NCBI RefSeq assembly: GCF_017562075.2 | Contig: NC_054082.1 | Coordinates: 26,598,208-26,662,207, forward strand | DNA from: Anopheles merus | Lineage: Eukaryota > Arthropoda > Insecta > Diptera > Culicidae | Length of the DNA stretch: 64,000 nt | Reading direction: 5' to 3' | In this document: positions 48,767-60,470 of the stretch, piece after piece | Layout of the letters: each line of letters begins with the position of its first letter | Position numbering within the stretch: the first letter of the stretch is position 1 | Notes under the pieces: model-generated | Seen by the model: the letters and a program-made list of their open reading frames with translations, nothing else | What the model was told of the DNA's origin: nothing | Databases searched by the model: none | Position numbers and translations under genes: made by a program

Positions 48767-49420
48767 AGGGATCTTGGAATCATCCTTGACACGAAACTGA
48801 CCTTTAACCAACACGCAGAGGAAATTATAAACCTTGGCAACCGTGGCTTTTAGGATTGGTTCAACGAGTGGTTAGAGATTTTAGGGACCCAATGTGTGTA
48901 AAGGCTGTGTATTGCAGTATAGTCCGTTCAGTGATTGAATATGCGCAGGTTGTTTGGAAGCCATCTTCTCAGCGCTCATCTGACCGTATCGAGTCAATAC
49001 AACGCAGACTCACCCGTGATGCTTTGCGTCTTCTTCCATGGCAACCAGGCAGTCAATATCCATCATATGAAGCACGCCTAACGCTTCTTGGGTTAAAGAA
49101 CTCAGTGACAGGCGTCGTATAGCGCAGCAAACGTTTGTTGGAGGTTTCCTAACGTGGAACATCCGCTGTCGATCCCTACTCCAACGACTGGACATCTATG
49201 CTTCAACGGCCCCTCTACACCCGCAACCACTGCTTAATCGTCCCTCGTCCCTTGAACGAACTATGGCTCAGAAGACCCTATAATATCTAAGTGCAGGGCT
49301 TTTAACGGAGTCTTCCAATTTTTCGATTTTGATTCGTCTCTAAAGTCGTTTAAAGACAATATTTGCGCCTGGCTATAGTCGAGTTTTGTTTGTAACCTAA
49401 GTTAAGTTTACACACAAGAA
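48767..49420 (+). pseudogene. C-terminal third of a dead Jockey/CR1-type polymerase
   Basis: The best preserved retroelement here. Frame 1: RDLGIILDTKLTFNQHAEEI to 48851. Frame 2 from about 48856: RVVRDFRDPMCVKAVYCSIV, then RSVIEYAQVVWKPSSQRSSD and RIESIQRRLTRDALRLLPW. Frame 3 from about 49105: LSDRRRIAQQTFVGGFLT, then SLLQRLDIYASTAPLHPQPL. Final piece: RAFNGVFQFFDFDSSLKSFK ending with a stop near 49378. Block order is that of Jockey/CR1-clade C-termini. At least three frame changes and a stop (after MAQKTL) rule out function. No simple-repeat tail was seen. Confidence 0.85.
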
Positions 49421-50280
49421 AATTCATCCGGTTTAGAACTGTCCATTGAACAAAGATTAATTAATTATATTACATATTTGTATGGTAATATGATAGTGCC
49501 CTTTATTTTTTACACAAACCCCTCATAACGTTGCGTTCACGCTAGTCAAATACTCAATTAAAAATGTCTTATAAGCTCAAAGACTCGAGATGTCAACACT
49601 AAAAACAGCTAATAAATATGAAATTGATTTACTATTATCTTATAAAACGTATGCCAAACTCGGACGTAATACAGAACATGACTTGTGAACATAAGAAAAA
49701 CATAGTCCAACGGGGAACCGCTTGTACGAGATCAAAATGACCTATGTTCGACTTTAGGCTTTCCAGATAGCAAAAAAAAATTAAACACCCATCCCATTTA
49801 ATGAGAAAAAGAAGATTGCTTGAAGAGATTGTTCCGAACCAAACTGTTCATTCCGTAAACCAGTTTGGAAGTGTTTGTTACTTTCTGCAAGGCTTGCTTG
49901 TTACTTAATTTCTTTTACATGGTTCAATAATGTGTTGCGTTAATTTGTTTTTTTTTCCTAATTGCTTTGAAGTAATTTTTTGAACTTATCAGAACAATTA
50001 CAATTAGTACAATTATGATAATTTTTTTCTCTCAAATTTAGAATGTCTGCTACAGTAAAGTGTATTGGGCAGTGGTGTGACCGATTCAATTTAATTTACT
50101 ATGAAAATATTACAAGCCAAAAATGTAATTCATAGCATTACGGTACGACTTTTCACTATCATATTGTTGAAATTCATGAAACTCCTAAACTCATGTTCAA
50201 ACGAATGAGCAACATGTAGCGACAACTGTTTCGACGAAATCATTTTGCATTATCTTTTAACACGTTCCAGCAACAACCAA
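49421..50280. other. AT-rich stretch, nothing recognised
   Basis: No frame, repeat or element was recognised beyond T and A runs. Confidence 0.4.
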
Positions 50281-50563
50281 GCTTGTTGTATAATTCAGCG
50301 AGAGCGTACACGACATTAGTCGAAATCACGGAGAACTGCTCGAATGAAGCTATTTTTCAAATCTCAATCTCATTTCCACCGTATCAACAGCAACCATTAT
50401 TCGAGCACTCGATTAACCGTGCAATGGCTCCGTACGCTCACATTCTCCTCTAAACGTACTACATCACAGTTACGAAACGTTTCGCTCACTCTCACGCTCT
50501 CGCCCTTTCGGCTCTCTGCTCAAAAATTGGGGAAATACGTTTGGTGCGAAACTCAGGGTTTGA

Positions 50564-50850
50564 ATATTTTCTCACTTTCCACGTTCGTGCCCAACGACGA
50601 ACCAAGGACGACGGCCAAGGCAGGTGGGTTCGGAGTTTTCCACGCCAAACGGCCGAACTTTGACAGCTCTCGGCAGCGTCGGAACGCACGCCGGAACGCT
50701 GCCCGACCGTTTAGCACCATCGTTCGGCGATCGTTCGGGCCCCCCCGGCGGGTGGCATACCGCCTCGGCAAATGCTGCTCCAGTTTTGTCCGAACCGTAC
50801 AACGAACCGGATCCGTTTCCGTTCGCCCTCGACGAACAGTTTTTCACTGC
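50564..50850 (+). CDS. Candidate coding exon (speculative)
   Basis: An open frame whose translation from about 50627 is balanced and not Arg/Ser-heavy: GSEFSTPNGRTLTALGSVGT, HAGTLPDRLAPSFGDRSGPP, then EPYNEPDPFPFALDEQFF. It ends at a strong donor-like ACTGC|GTAAGCC (donor at 50851). Reading through gives a stop at once. A possible acceptor, GGCCAAGGCAG, lies just before 50624. The overlapping + frame 50344-50901 (from an ATG) is longer but Arg/Ser-rich, as a shadow would be. The opposite strand is also open. No family is recognised. Confidence 0.2.
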
Positions 50851-53800
50851 GTAAGCCAAAAACACACAAAACTTTACACAACGGGTGGCAACGGGGCTTA
50901 GAAAGCCTTCGCCCGGCCATCAATCGGGCGCCGTTCTGCCAGTCACGGTACGCAGAAAGTTATTCCACTGCCGGATTACGGACGGAAGTTTTGCGAGACC
51001 GAAAAAAGAAACGCGTGTATGAACATGGTTGGTGGTTGGTGTGTCTGTGTGCGTGTGTGTGTGTGACTTAATGGGTGTATGTGTGGCCAGTGCCGGTGTG
51101 TATGCATCTAACGTACAGGCAAGCAACGGTGTCACACTGTTACCCAACCCTTCACGGCTCGTCGTGTACTGAGTGGTGACCCAACCAGTGAAAAGTCTGT
51201 GCTGAAAAGCCATTTGGCTTCACGTGGTTTGGAACAAACGAGCTAAACGATATTGGCGAACCATTCCTAGTCGCAACGCCGAAGAGTGTCCCGTGTGTCT
51301 TTCTCCATGTGTAGGTGTGTGCATGTGTGTAACTGAAGATGGCGTTGGGTTTATAACGGTAACGGAAACCCCTAGCCGGGGACCGGAAGTGTGCCTGGGA
51401 AATTAGTCATCACCATCGTTCCGATTTGGCCAAATACCATAACAAAGCTCAATTAGCGCAGTCACGGATTAAGGCCAACGAGTTTAGTAGCGTGTGAACG
51501 AGCTCGGTTGTGTGGGGCGTTTTTTGTGTGCGTATATGTACGCCTGTTCTGTACATGTAGCTGTGTGTGTGTGTGTGTCTCAGGTTGTGTGTAAGTTTAT
51601 GGGCTCCGTGATTGGAATTCAAGACGAAAGGAACGTGCTTGCTTGGACGACTGTTTGAGCGGCCAGGAAAATTCATAATGCTTTGCATGCGAAAAGGAAA
51701 GATTAACCACTGGCCCTCAAGTGTGCGTGAGTGAGTGAATTTGAAAAGAAAAAAAAACAAATTAGATAACAAGTTCTGTGACAAGTTCAAAAGACACCGA
51801 AAGCTTCAAAGCTCTGTGCAATATTTCGTTACACAAAAAAAAAAACGCTCAACCAACTCCGCTCCATTGCGCCGAACCAGCGTAAGCGTGCTACCGCCAG
51901 CATCTTCCAAGCGCATGCAGCACGTTACGGTGTCTGCTTTCCAAACGGGTTCGCTCACTCGCCCAACACGGGAAGGATTAAGAAGGCTTGGGTGTCGACC
52001 TACCGGTGCAAAAATCTTTTCCACCGCAAAACCCGGGCCCGGGCAATGTCAGCCCAGGCCAGGCCAGCTTGCCGGCAATGAATAATGTCAGTTTAAATGG
52101 TTGCAACGCCCTCCGTGCGGCGACGCCACGCAACCAGACGCGTTCGATCGATCGAGCGGCCCTCGGCAGGTGAAATGTCCCGGCGCAAAAGGCAGCGGAG
52201 CATTTTACACGACGGAAACCTTTTAGCTGTGCGTTACCATTCGGTGCCATTCTACTTAACTTATCGTTTTGCCCTGTCACCGGCTTGTACAGCTCGCGGG
52301 GCAGCAAACAGGAGCGAAAGCGAAGCAAGACTTAAAGTAGAAGCACAGGAGAAAAAAAAAACGGACACAAACAGATAGAACCAGAAAAAATGGTACCAAT
52401 ATAACCTGCACCTGTCTAGCGTGGGCTCGAGACAGAGGCTTTTTCCGCTCGTTGGTTTGGATTTTCATTCGACTTGGTGATCGTTGTTGTTGTGCACTTT
52501 GCAGAATGATCGTGCTTGATTGTTGTCCGTTATTTGCTGACGGCTTTTACGGGAAACGTGAAAAGTTAAGCACACAACGTGTCACCGAATGTTCGCTGTA
52601 AGCTTTATCGTGAACCATTTCCACTGTCTGCATTACATTCCCTTGTAGTTTGTTTGTTTGTTTTTTTTTTTTACTAGAGCTGTTTGTGCGTATATTTGCT
52701 GCTGTAGGGCACGGTCAAAGAAAACATCTTTTAAAAGATCCCATTGAGTGAATTTCCACACCTTCACACAAGGGAAAGCATCATCAAACGCGACAAACAA
52801 ACGCCAAACGAAGCGTATGTGCTGGTGGCAGTTAATTTGGCTTCCCTTCTCCACTCTCTCTCTCACTCTCAGCTCTCTTTTTCTTTCCCTGTTGCCTTTC
52901 ACTCCAGCTGCCGCTTTAGTGATGGCCGTGGAACAGGTGAATTAATAGTCTCCTTAAGCCGAATCGCCCATTCGTGCCCTCGTCCGGTTCACCGAAAACC
53001 ACCGCACATGAGCACCTTTCTTTTTTCCTGAAACGGTAAAGCTAAATTATCCGCTTGTTCACGCGGCCCACAGCACCCGGCTGTCCAGCAAACACAAACA
53101 CACACACAGAAACAAACGCACAATAAGAAACGTAATATAGTGTGCGACCGGCGCCGACTTCGCCATGAGCCGACCTTTCGAGTCTGACGTGGGAAATTCC
53201 ATGTTTTATTTTCTCGTTCTGTTTTGACTCTTGGTTTTGCTCTTGTGGTGGTTTGTGCTTATGCTTTTGAGGAAGGAAAAATCAATTTTTGGCACCAACC
53301 AAAATTGGGTACATTAGAGGGAGCAGCGGGCAAGCAACAAGAAGCAGCGTACATAATACCGCCCCAAAAATCAAAATACAAAACAAAACAAAAAAACAAA
53401 AACGAAACGAAAAACATTTACCGGGGCAATGCCGTACCATCTCGCAGCCTGGGGGCTACCTTGCCTTGCCTCCAAAGCCGACGCTGCACACGGAACTCGC
53501 AAGCTCGCCAAAAGAGGTGGAAGAACAACGGAGCGAAGTAAAACACTCACAGCACGAACAAAACGTTTGGCTCCACGCTGGCACAGTGCGCAAAGAGCGC
53601 GGGGGAAAGCATAACAGCAACAACAACAAAAAAGAGGAACAAAAAACAAGCAAACCTAGCAAAGGAAGAATAAAAAAAAAAACCACGGTGACTATGCGAC
53701 CCACTCATTGAAACCATGGCACGCTTTGATGTTGTTTTTAATTAACGCGCTTTTCCGGTCCTTTCAACGGTGACCGCGGGGTTTCAACACGCCGTGCTTC

Positions 53801-54133
53801 GTTCCCGCACGTCCTCTTCAACGAGCTTCGGAAGATTGACCGGTCGGGACAAATGTGGCCTTTCTCTATTTTCTTCTGTGTATCCGCGCTCCCTTTGCCT
53901 GGCACCTTTCAAACAGGCTGCGAGCTCACAAACGCTTGAGCAGCGGGCTGGTGACCACTCCACACCACCACCGGTCTACCAACGCCAATTGGGAGTCATG
54001 CGGTGATTAGTGTTGCCGGTAACGGTGCAGATTGGCGATACGCGATTTACGGTGTTATTTCCCGCCAACGTGCTATTTCATAAACTGATACGCGAGTTGG
54101 GCAGGTCAGGTGGCGTGCAAGGACGAGCCGCAC

Positions 54134-54168
<35 letters not shown>

Positions 54169-54670
54169 TGTGTGTGTGAGCAGGACGTATGGAACCTTTA
54201 ATTCACCTCGGAACACGGCCTCGGATCTTTGGATCGGCTGGCCGGGATGTCGACCATTTCCTAGCACGGAGAGGATAATTACGGAACGAGGACGAAGGTT
54301 CATTAGTGAACTCCGCACTCTCTCGTATTGGTCGGATGGGCGGAAGGTGCAGTGAGTAAAGTCCACCAGCGACCCAGCGATAAGGAACTGAGGAGATGTG
54401 AATCGGGCTGCACCGATGGTGAGCAATTTGGCGTCGCATTGCGGGAAGAGTCCGCACAGCCTGAAGGCTATAATTTATGATGCCATTAGGGGGAGGGCTG
54501 TGTGAGTGTTTTTTCCTCCTTCCCATTTGATTGCATCTTCCTGCTTTTGATTGAGATATTACCCAAGGGTGGTTGTTTGAAGAGCACACCACCGCACGTA
54601 TATCATGACAGATGTACTGCTTAAAAGCGAATAATTTGGCGGCTTCGCCCGTCGCTTGCAAATTGAGTGG
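50851..54670. other. Unique block, no gene recognised
   Basis: GC-richer sequence with short GT tracts near 51049 and 51562 and A-rich runs at about 53380-53420 and 53671-53682. Numerous overlapping frames, none recognisable. Confidence 0.4.
54132..54180 (+). repeat. GT-GA-GT compound microsatellite
   Basis: CACGTGTG leads into about 12 GT units, a GAGAGAGAGA run and another GT run. Confidence 0.93.
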
Positions 54671-55470
54671 AAGGATAATTTAATTGAAGCCAATATGGTG
54701 TCACGTTTAGCGGTCCTTTTCATGTGAATTTATTTCATCCAATCAATTCACTGGAGTATGTTTAACGTTCAATATTTGAAAATTGTCGTTTCTATAATGT
54801 TGTTGCTCTCAATGCTAAGTAGATACTTTCTATCATAATTTTATTGGAACAGGGTGAAAGTAAAGCTTTATTATTAGCTTTACTGGTTAACTATGGCGGT
54901 TCTGAACAAGAGGATACTCTATTTTTCAGAACGATTGACAACCAACGTTGTGTAAAACCGCAAATAATCTATCAAAATTGCAGTCAGCAAGCTACTGACC
55001 ATTAATTTGGCTCCAGCTTCTAATCAATATTGTCTCCCGAGTATGGTTGAAAAAACTAAAACAGCTAAGTATTGCTTCTTTTTTCATGATTTGTCAGACT
55101 AACCGAAGAACGAAACGTTGTATGATATTCATAGCTCATTTGTTGCATGGAAACGGTAATATTAGGAGGATGGAAAATGCGTTTGCTATGCAGAATAATC
55201 AACAAAACATTTGGATTATTCCGTAATAGCATTGCACGATCAGCTTGTAATGTTTTAGATCGAAACAAGATCTATCAATACAAACTTCTAACTTCAACAT
55301 GGTTTGCATCTAAAAATTTCATCTTAGGTTCAAAACCAGAGGTTTATGGGAATAAAATTTATGAAGAAAATATCAATTTTTTTTTAAATTTGTGTTTTTG
55401 TAAAGCAATGCATACACCATACTTTCTAATTGCCTCATGTATGTCTGAGCTCATTTTATAAAAGCGACAT
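54671..55470. other. AT-rich block, nothing recognised
   Basis: A 104-codon frame from ATG 55147 (+) is long for such AT-rich DNA but has no recognisable domain. Across this many frames its length is within what chance can give. Confidence 0.4.
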
Positions 55471-57150
55471 AACTCCGCTATACCTCGCTTACCGGTCATT
55501 CACTTGGTCGGGCAATTAAAATTCCAATTGTATGCATACTTTTGCGCACACCGATACTAACACACTGTCAGCCCGGTACTATTGTGCGGGGAGGCAAACC
55601 ATCATTAAGATCGGTCCGTGCGATTGTATCGTTCAAACGGGTGGGGTGAGCTGCTCGTGAAGCTACTCGTACCATCGTTCACGCCCCACTGTCCACCTCA
55701 ATTATGAGCTGAGGTCAAAGTCGAGCAGGATAACAACGGGCTTTGTATGGTATGGTTTTCTTTTTCTTCTATCGACCATAGACAAGACAGACAACAGCGG
55801 CAGCTGAATAGACAACACATTCCTGGCAGTCTTTTCTTTTCTATACCGGGTAATGTTTATTAGTCTTTGCCCGCTGTATGCTTTTTTGTTCTGCCCACAT
55901 TGCTTTCGTGAAGCAAACGCAGAGGAAAACCAGAGCAGCTAAAGCAATCGAATGGCCAGAAACGGAACAGTGCGGTCACTAGAATACAATTTAAATGCTT
56001 CAAGCCAACTGTACTCCCATCACGATAGCGTTCCGGGGTTAGGTTGGTAGCGATTGGCAAGTTAATTTGTCACACAAAAAGGGTCAAAAGCGTCCTTGCT
56101 GGGGATGATAAAGCGGTCGTGCTGTTTCAAGGATGTGAATGTTCCCCAGCTTGCCTTTCCTTTTGACCGGCGTCGCTAAAACTGGAACAAGAGCGTAAGT
56201 CATCCGGCGCTACATCTACTCCATCTGGCCGACCTCAAAATAACTTCGCTGCGCAAGTTAATCGTCCCGATCACGCCCGGGACCCTTGTACACGTCAAAT
56301 GATGGCCTTTGTCCGCACGCATTGGCCGGCTCACCACTGTGCCAAGGTCGTCGTTAAATAGCTTATTGTTCCCGGCCCACCGGTAATCGTTGCCCAAACA
56401 GATCCTGAAATAACATTTCTTTGCCCCTGCCGGTGCACTGCGGACGGGCGTGAGAATGGAGACGCCTGGTTCAATAGTGAACAACGCACACACACACACA
56501 CACAACATCGCCCACACAGTTCGCCCACCCGACCCGGTGTTGATTGGTTGTGCACGTGAAACACATTGTCCCGACGACAACGGTGCCTACAGTTGGCACT
56601 TAATTCCTTCTGGATTGTGAAGGTGCGGGGATTGAAGCGGAAGATTGAAAAGCGCTAGAAAACAGATAAATGAACCCAACCCAACCGTGTGCCGTTGAAT
56701 GCGAAAAGGGAACGAGCTGTATGAATAATTTCTCATCTCGCCGCGGAACCCGTGAACCGTGTGCAGCTTTAATGCTGTTTTGTTATTATTACGGGTGTGT
56801 GTGTGTGCGTGTGCGAAAGAGAGCAAGAGCAGAGGAAAAGAGCAAAGGTAGTTTATATAGCAGGTCCAGGAAAGCTCATCAGAAGGCACATGATAAATGG
56901 GTAATTATTTTGTGACAGCCCATTCTTCGACCGGCGACCTACGGCTGATGAAGCAAACCGGTGGGTTTGTTCGCGGTGCGTTTTACACGGTCGAACCAGT
57001 CAGATGGTGATGTGTTGGAATTTACACATGCCAAGCGAGTACAGCTGGTTAACGGGGGACCAACGTTGAAAATAATCAGACCGTTATCTAGTCATTTGCA
57101 TGTAAAATGCTACGGTACCATCATTCGTGTTGCACTACATCGCTGTTGAG
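55471..57150. other. Unique block, no gene recognised
   Basis: GC-richer sequence with a CA tract near 56487-56505 and GT near 56795-56810. Overlapping frames on the minus strand (56200-56580, 56331-56564) are not recognisable. Confidence 0.4.
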
Positions 57151-57956
57151 CATGCAATGGGGAGCATTTTGATACTTTTGCTAGTTGAGAGCTGATTTAT
57201 TTAAAAAAAAAACAACAACAATTTTAGCAAATAAATAAATGTAAAAATCACTCACATCGAAACGATTCAATTTCGGTCGAAATATGTTTGCGACTGGGCA
57301 ATTTATCGCTCCAAAGCACCCAATCGCACCAGTTTGTTTGTTCTTTTACAAACTTCCGGAATCAAATGGGACTTAACATTTGATTTGAGCACTTTTCAGC
57401 ACTATCAAAGAGAATGGTTTATGAGCTATATAAATAATGTTGTAAACAATACATTTAATAATGTTTTACAGGGTTGCTCTAGCCAGCTGAGCTAGCGTAC
57501 GCTTTGTTTTGAATCGGAAAACTCCGGAAAATTATGCCATTAACCATTGCTTGGTAATTTAATTGAAGCGAGCAATGAATGATTTTATGCCGCTCTACTG
57601 ATAATGTTCAAATCAGGTTTAGGGACTCGAATTGTTTGCTTTTAGAGCTGTGCTCGTTACCCAGTATCGGCATTAAATCTTTTTAAAAAATAATGAACAG
57701 AGAAACAAAACGTAGCTGAAGATTTTAGTGCAATGAAAGGCCCTTAAACGATGTCAAGCTAAGTGAACCATTTAGTTCCATGCTGCTATAAACATTTGCA
57801 ATATCCTTTTTTCGTAGAACAAGCAAAATTATACAACAAGCATCAATTGATCTAAAATCCTTTCACTGGCTCTATTAAATAGCCACTCAGAGTGTAGAAT
57901 TTTATGAAATGCTTTTATTTATTTTTATTGTTTTACTGAATTATTTGCTTTTATTG
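57151..57956. other. AT-rich stretch, nothing recognised
   Basis: No frame, repeat or element was recognised before the SINE at 57957. Confidence 0.4.
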
Positions 57957-58129
57957 CCGGTCTCATGGTACAGTCGTCAACTTGTACGACTTAACAACAT
58001 GCCCGTCATGGGTTCAAACCCCAAATAGACCGTGCCGCCATACGTAGGACTGACTATCCTGCTATGGGGGGAAATCAATGAGTCTTGACCGGTATCGTTT
58101 GGTGAGCCAAGCAAGAAGAAAGAAGAAGA
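57957..58129 (+). mobile_element. tRNA-derived SINE, family 1 (youngest-looking copy)
   Basis: Plus-strand copy: CCGGTCTCATGGTACAGTCG head, box B-like CATGGGTTCAAACCCC, body GCCATACGTAGGACTGACTA-TCCTGCTATGGGGGG, a shortened 3' part with GTCTTGACCGGTATCG and GAGCCAAGCAAG, and a GAAGAA tail. It is flanked by an exact 14-bp duplication, ATTTGCTTTTATTG, at 57943-57956 and 58130-58143. The perfect duplication argues for a recent insertion. Pol III-like internal promoter elements are present, but the body lacks about 40 bases of the fuller copies. Confidence 0.93.
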
Positions 58130-58200
58130 ATTTGCTTTTATTGAACGTGATGATTATTTTTGTAAATTATTTGCTTTTCTATAAAAACCTCATTCAGCTT

Positions 58201-59790
58201 GCGGAAAACCCCCGCCAAGCATACATTTGCACGAAACAACGAAAGCCCGCACTAAGCCGCCCATTACTTTCGATTAAATTTCATCAGCTCATCTCGCTGG
58301 AAAACGTTTCAATCTGTGCCTGAGTATGTGTGTAAAAACTTCCATTGAAATTTAAAAATACACACCTCAATGGCAAAGGCAACTACCACCGGCAAGGGAT
58401 TTTTTTTTCAAAACGCGCACACGGCAAACAACGGTAACCATAACCGTCTCTACCGTTATTACCATTTTCTTCCCCATAGGGTACGCATCTTTCCCCCAAG
58501 CTTGCCCTGTTCACACATTCCCAAACGTTCAGCGGTAATACCCCGCAAAGACGGAAGCAGGCGACAGCAACGGCAAAAAATCTGATTCGAATGCGAAATT
58601 TACACCGAATTCAAGTGTCTCATTTATGCAAACTTACACACTTGTTACTGATACGATTTTTCACTTTAACCCCGCCGGCGAACCGCGCTCGCCCCTCCCG
58701 CTTGCTTGTCCGCTTGGCGCGGGAATGGTGAGCACGTTGCCGCCTGCTTAACACATTGTTGTCGCCATTCGGCGCTCAAGTGTCGAGGCCAGGAAGGTGG
58801 GAGAATGGCTCAAGTGCCCGGCCTTTCCTTCCAACTCAAGTTCACAGCCAAAACAGGCCATTCGACGGTGCTTGTGTGGGGCTAGCAAACAACAAAGAAG
58901 ACACACAACAAAATCGATGCAGGAAATCGTGTGCCCTCCCAGTGGAACGGAATACCGCACCGCCAGCATATGATCGTGCGCTGGTTAAGAACGACGCCAG
59001 CAGTAGTAGCAGCCGAGTGAGGAAAGCGCTCGAGCGTGGGAAATGGAGTGCAAAGAGGGAGAGAAAAGAGCTAACAGCAGCAACAACCCACAAAAAAAAA
59101 ACGCAAGCAACTCCTTGGCAAAAGAATCCAATTCTAGCTTACCTTAAACGAACCGAAGCGTACAGAGAGATGTGAGAAGCGACGCCCGAGCGGTTGATTT
59201 TAAATTCTGGCCGCGTATCTGTTCGACGGCACACTGGCTGATGAAAGGCGTTGCACGAACAGTGGAGCTGAGGGACGGGAGCTGTTGCAATGAGTCTGTA
59301 CGCTAGAAGGCAGGCAGCAGCATAAACCTCCGCACAAGTGACGTAAGCGGTAAGGTTTCGAGTGCCCCCGGTTTTGGTAGGGAGCGGCACGGCGCTCCAA
59401 GGGACTCGGGGAACACTGCAGCGTTCGACTGTCGTTATTGAATCAAACGTGTACGAAGTCGGGCCCGTGCAACGGGGATCGACACTTGCTCGGTTCCTTC
59501 CTTCACTGCGGAGTGAACGATGGAGCAGGATGTGGCTGGAAAATACTTCTTACCGTGCACATTTCAATTTCAGCTACCTGTGCCTGCCGTTTGCCCGCTG
59601 CCGAGGAATTGCACACTCGTTCGCATGTGCATCTAGTTTCCGTGCCTTTGCCGCCGAATACTCGGTGCTAGTTCGAGGGTGTGTTTGGCATGACTTAATC
59701 TACCACTGCAGAGAAAACGTCGTGCGAACGCCTTTAAGAGTGCGCCACTGCGACTTTAATGCTGGTAGCTGTGAAATATATTGGTAATTA
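58201..59790. other. Unique block, no gene recognised
   Basis: GC-richer sequence. The + frame 58756-59175 has a purine-rich, plausible-looking translation (RPFDGACVGLANNKEDTQQN and onward) but no ATG until its last residue. The + frame 59362-59787 has no recognisable domain. Neither is called. Confidence 0.4.
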
Positions 59791-60470
59791 GTGGTATTAT
59801 ATGTTTCGAGATGAGTTAAAGGGCTCTGTATCATTTAATTTATAATTGAACATATTTGTTCAATGTTTGCGAACATCCGGTCCCAGTTTCATGTGGTTTG
59901 AATTTCAATTAATTTCCTATGGATTGCAATCAAGGATAATGAGTAGTTTTCAATTACGTTTAAAACGTTTACAAGTACGATTGGATGGCATGTACGTTGG
60001 ATGATTGCAATACAGCTGCTAATGATCCAAACGATGTGGATATCGATTAATTCTCTTGAATTGCAATTGATAGTAACTGTATTTAGATTCAACGAAAACA
60101 AAGGTTAGGTTTTTTTTAACAGCGGTATTTTCAATGTATGTTTAAGATTAAGTTCAATTTACTCTAATCTTCTTACTGGTTTAGAAGACATCAACTACGT
60201 TGTTTCACCGTTACTTATCCTTACGGATTGCATACCTTTTGGCGCTTTTATCCTTACTAAGCACACGGATTGCATATCTTCTGGAGTTTTTTTCCACCCT
60301 GTCGACAAAGGGATGAAAATGAATAAAAACCGACAGGCTTTTCTCAATTCTTCAATTCCTAAAGTAGATTAATGTTCACTTAAAATAAACGACTTTGCAG
60401 AACTCAATTATTTGGCAAAAATAATCCATTTACAGCAATTAGAACTTATCATTAGCACGTTAAACCGTCA
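59791..60470. other. AT-rich stretch with a short duplication
   Basis: ACGGATTGCATACCTTTTGG (about 60224) recurs as ACGGATTGCATATCTTCTGG (about 60264), a degenerate direct duplication with a period of about 40 bases. Nothing else was recognised. Confidence 0.45.

Noticed and set aside
55147..55461. 104-codon frame in AT-rich DNA
   Set aside because: Unusually long for local composition but no recognisable domain. Over this many frames one or two of this length are expected.
57957..58030. tRNA gene (box A and box B present)
   Set aside because: Repeated elsewhere with a common non-tRNA body, target duplications and tails; the head does not fold as a proper tRNA. It is a SINE head.
58756..59175. 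139-codon plausible-looking frame on +
   Set aside because: No ATG before the final residue and no clear splice sites; purine-rich composition explains its appearance.
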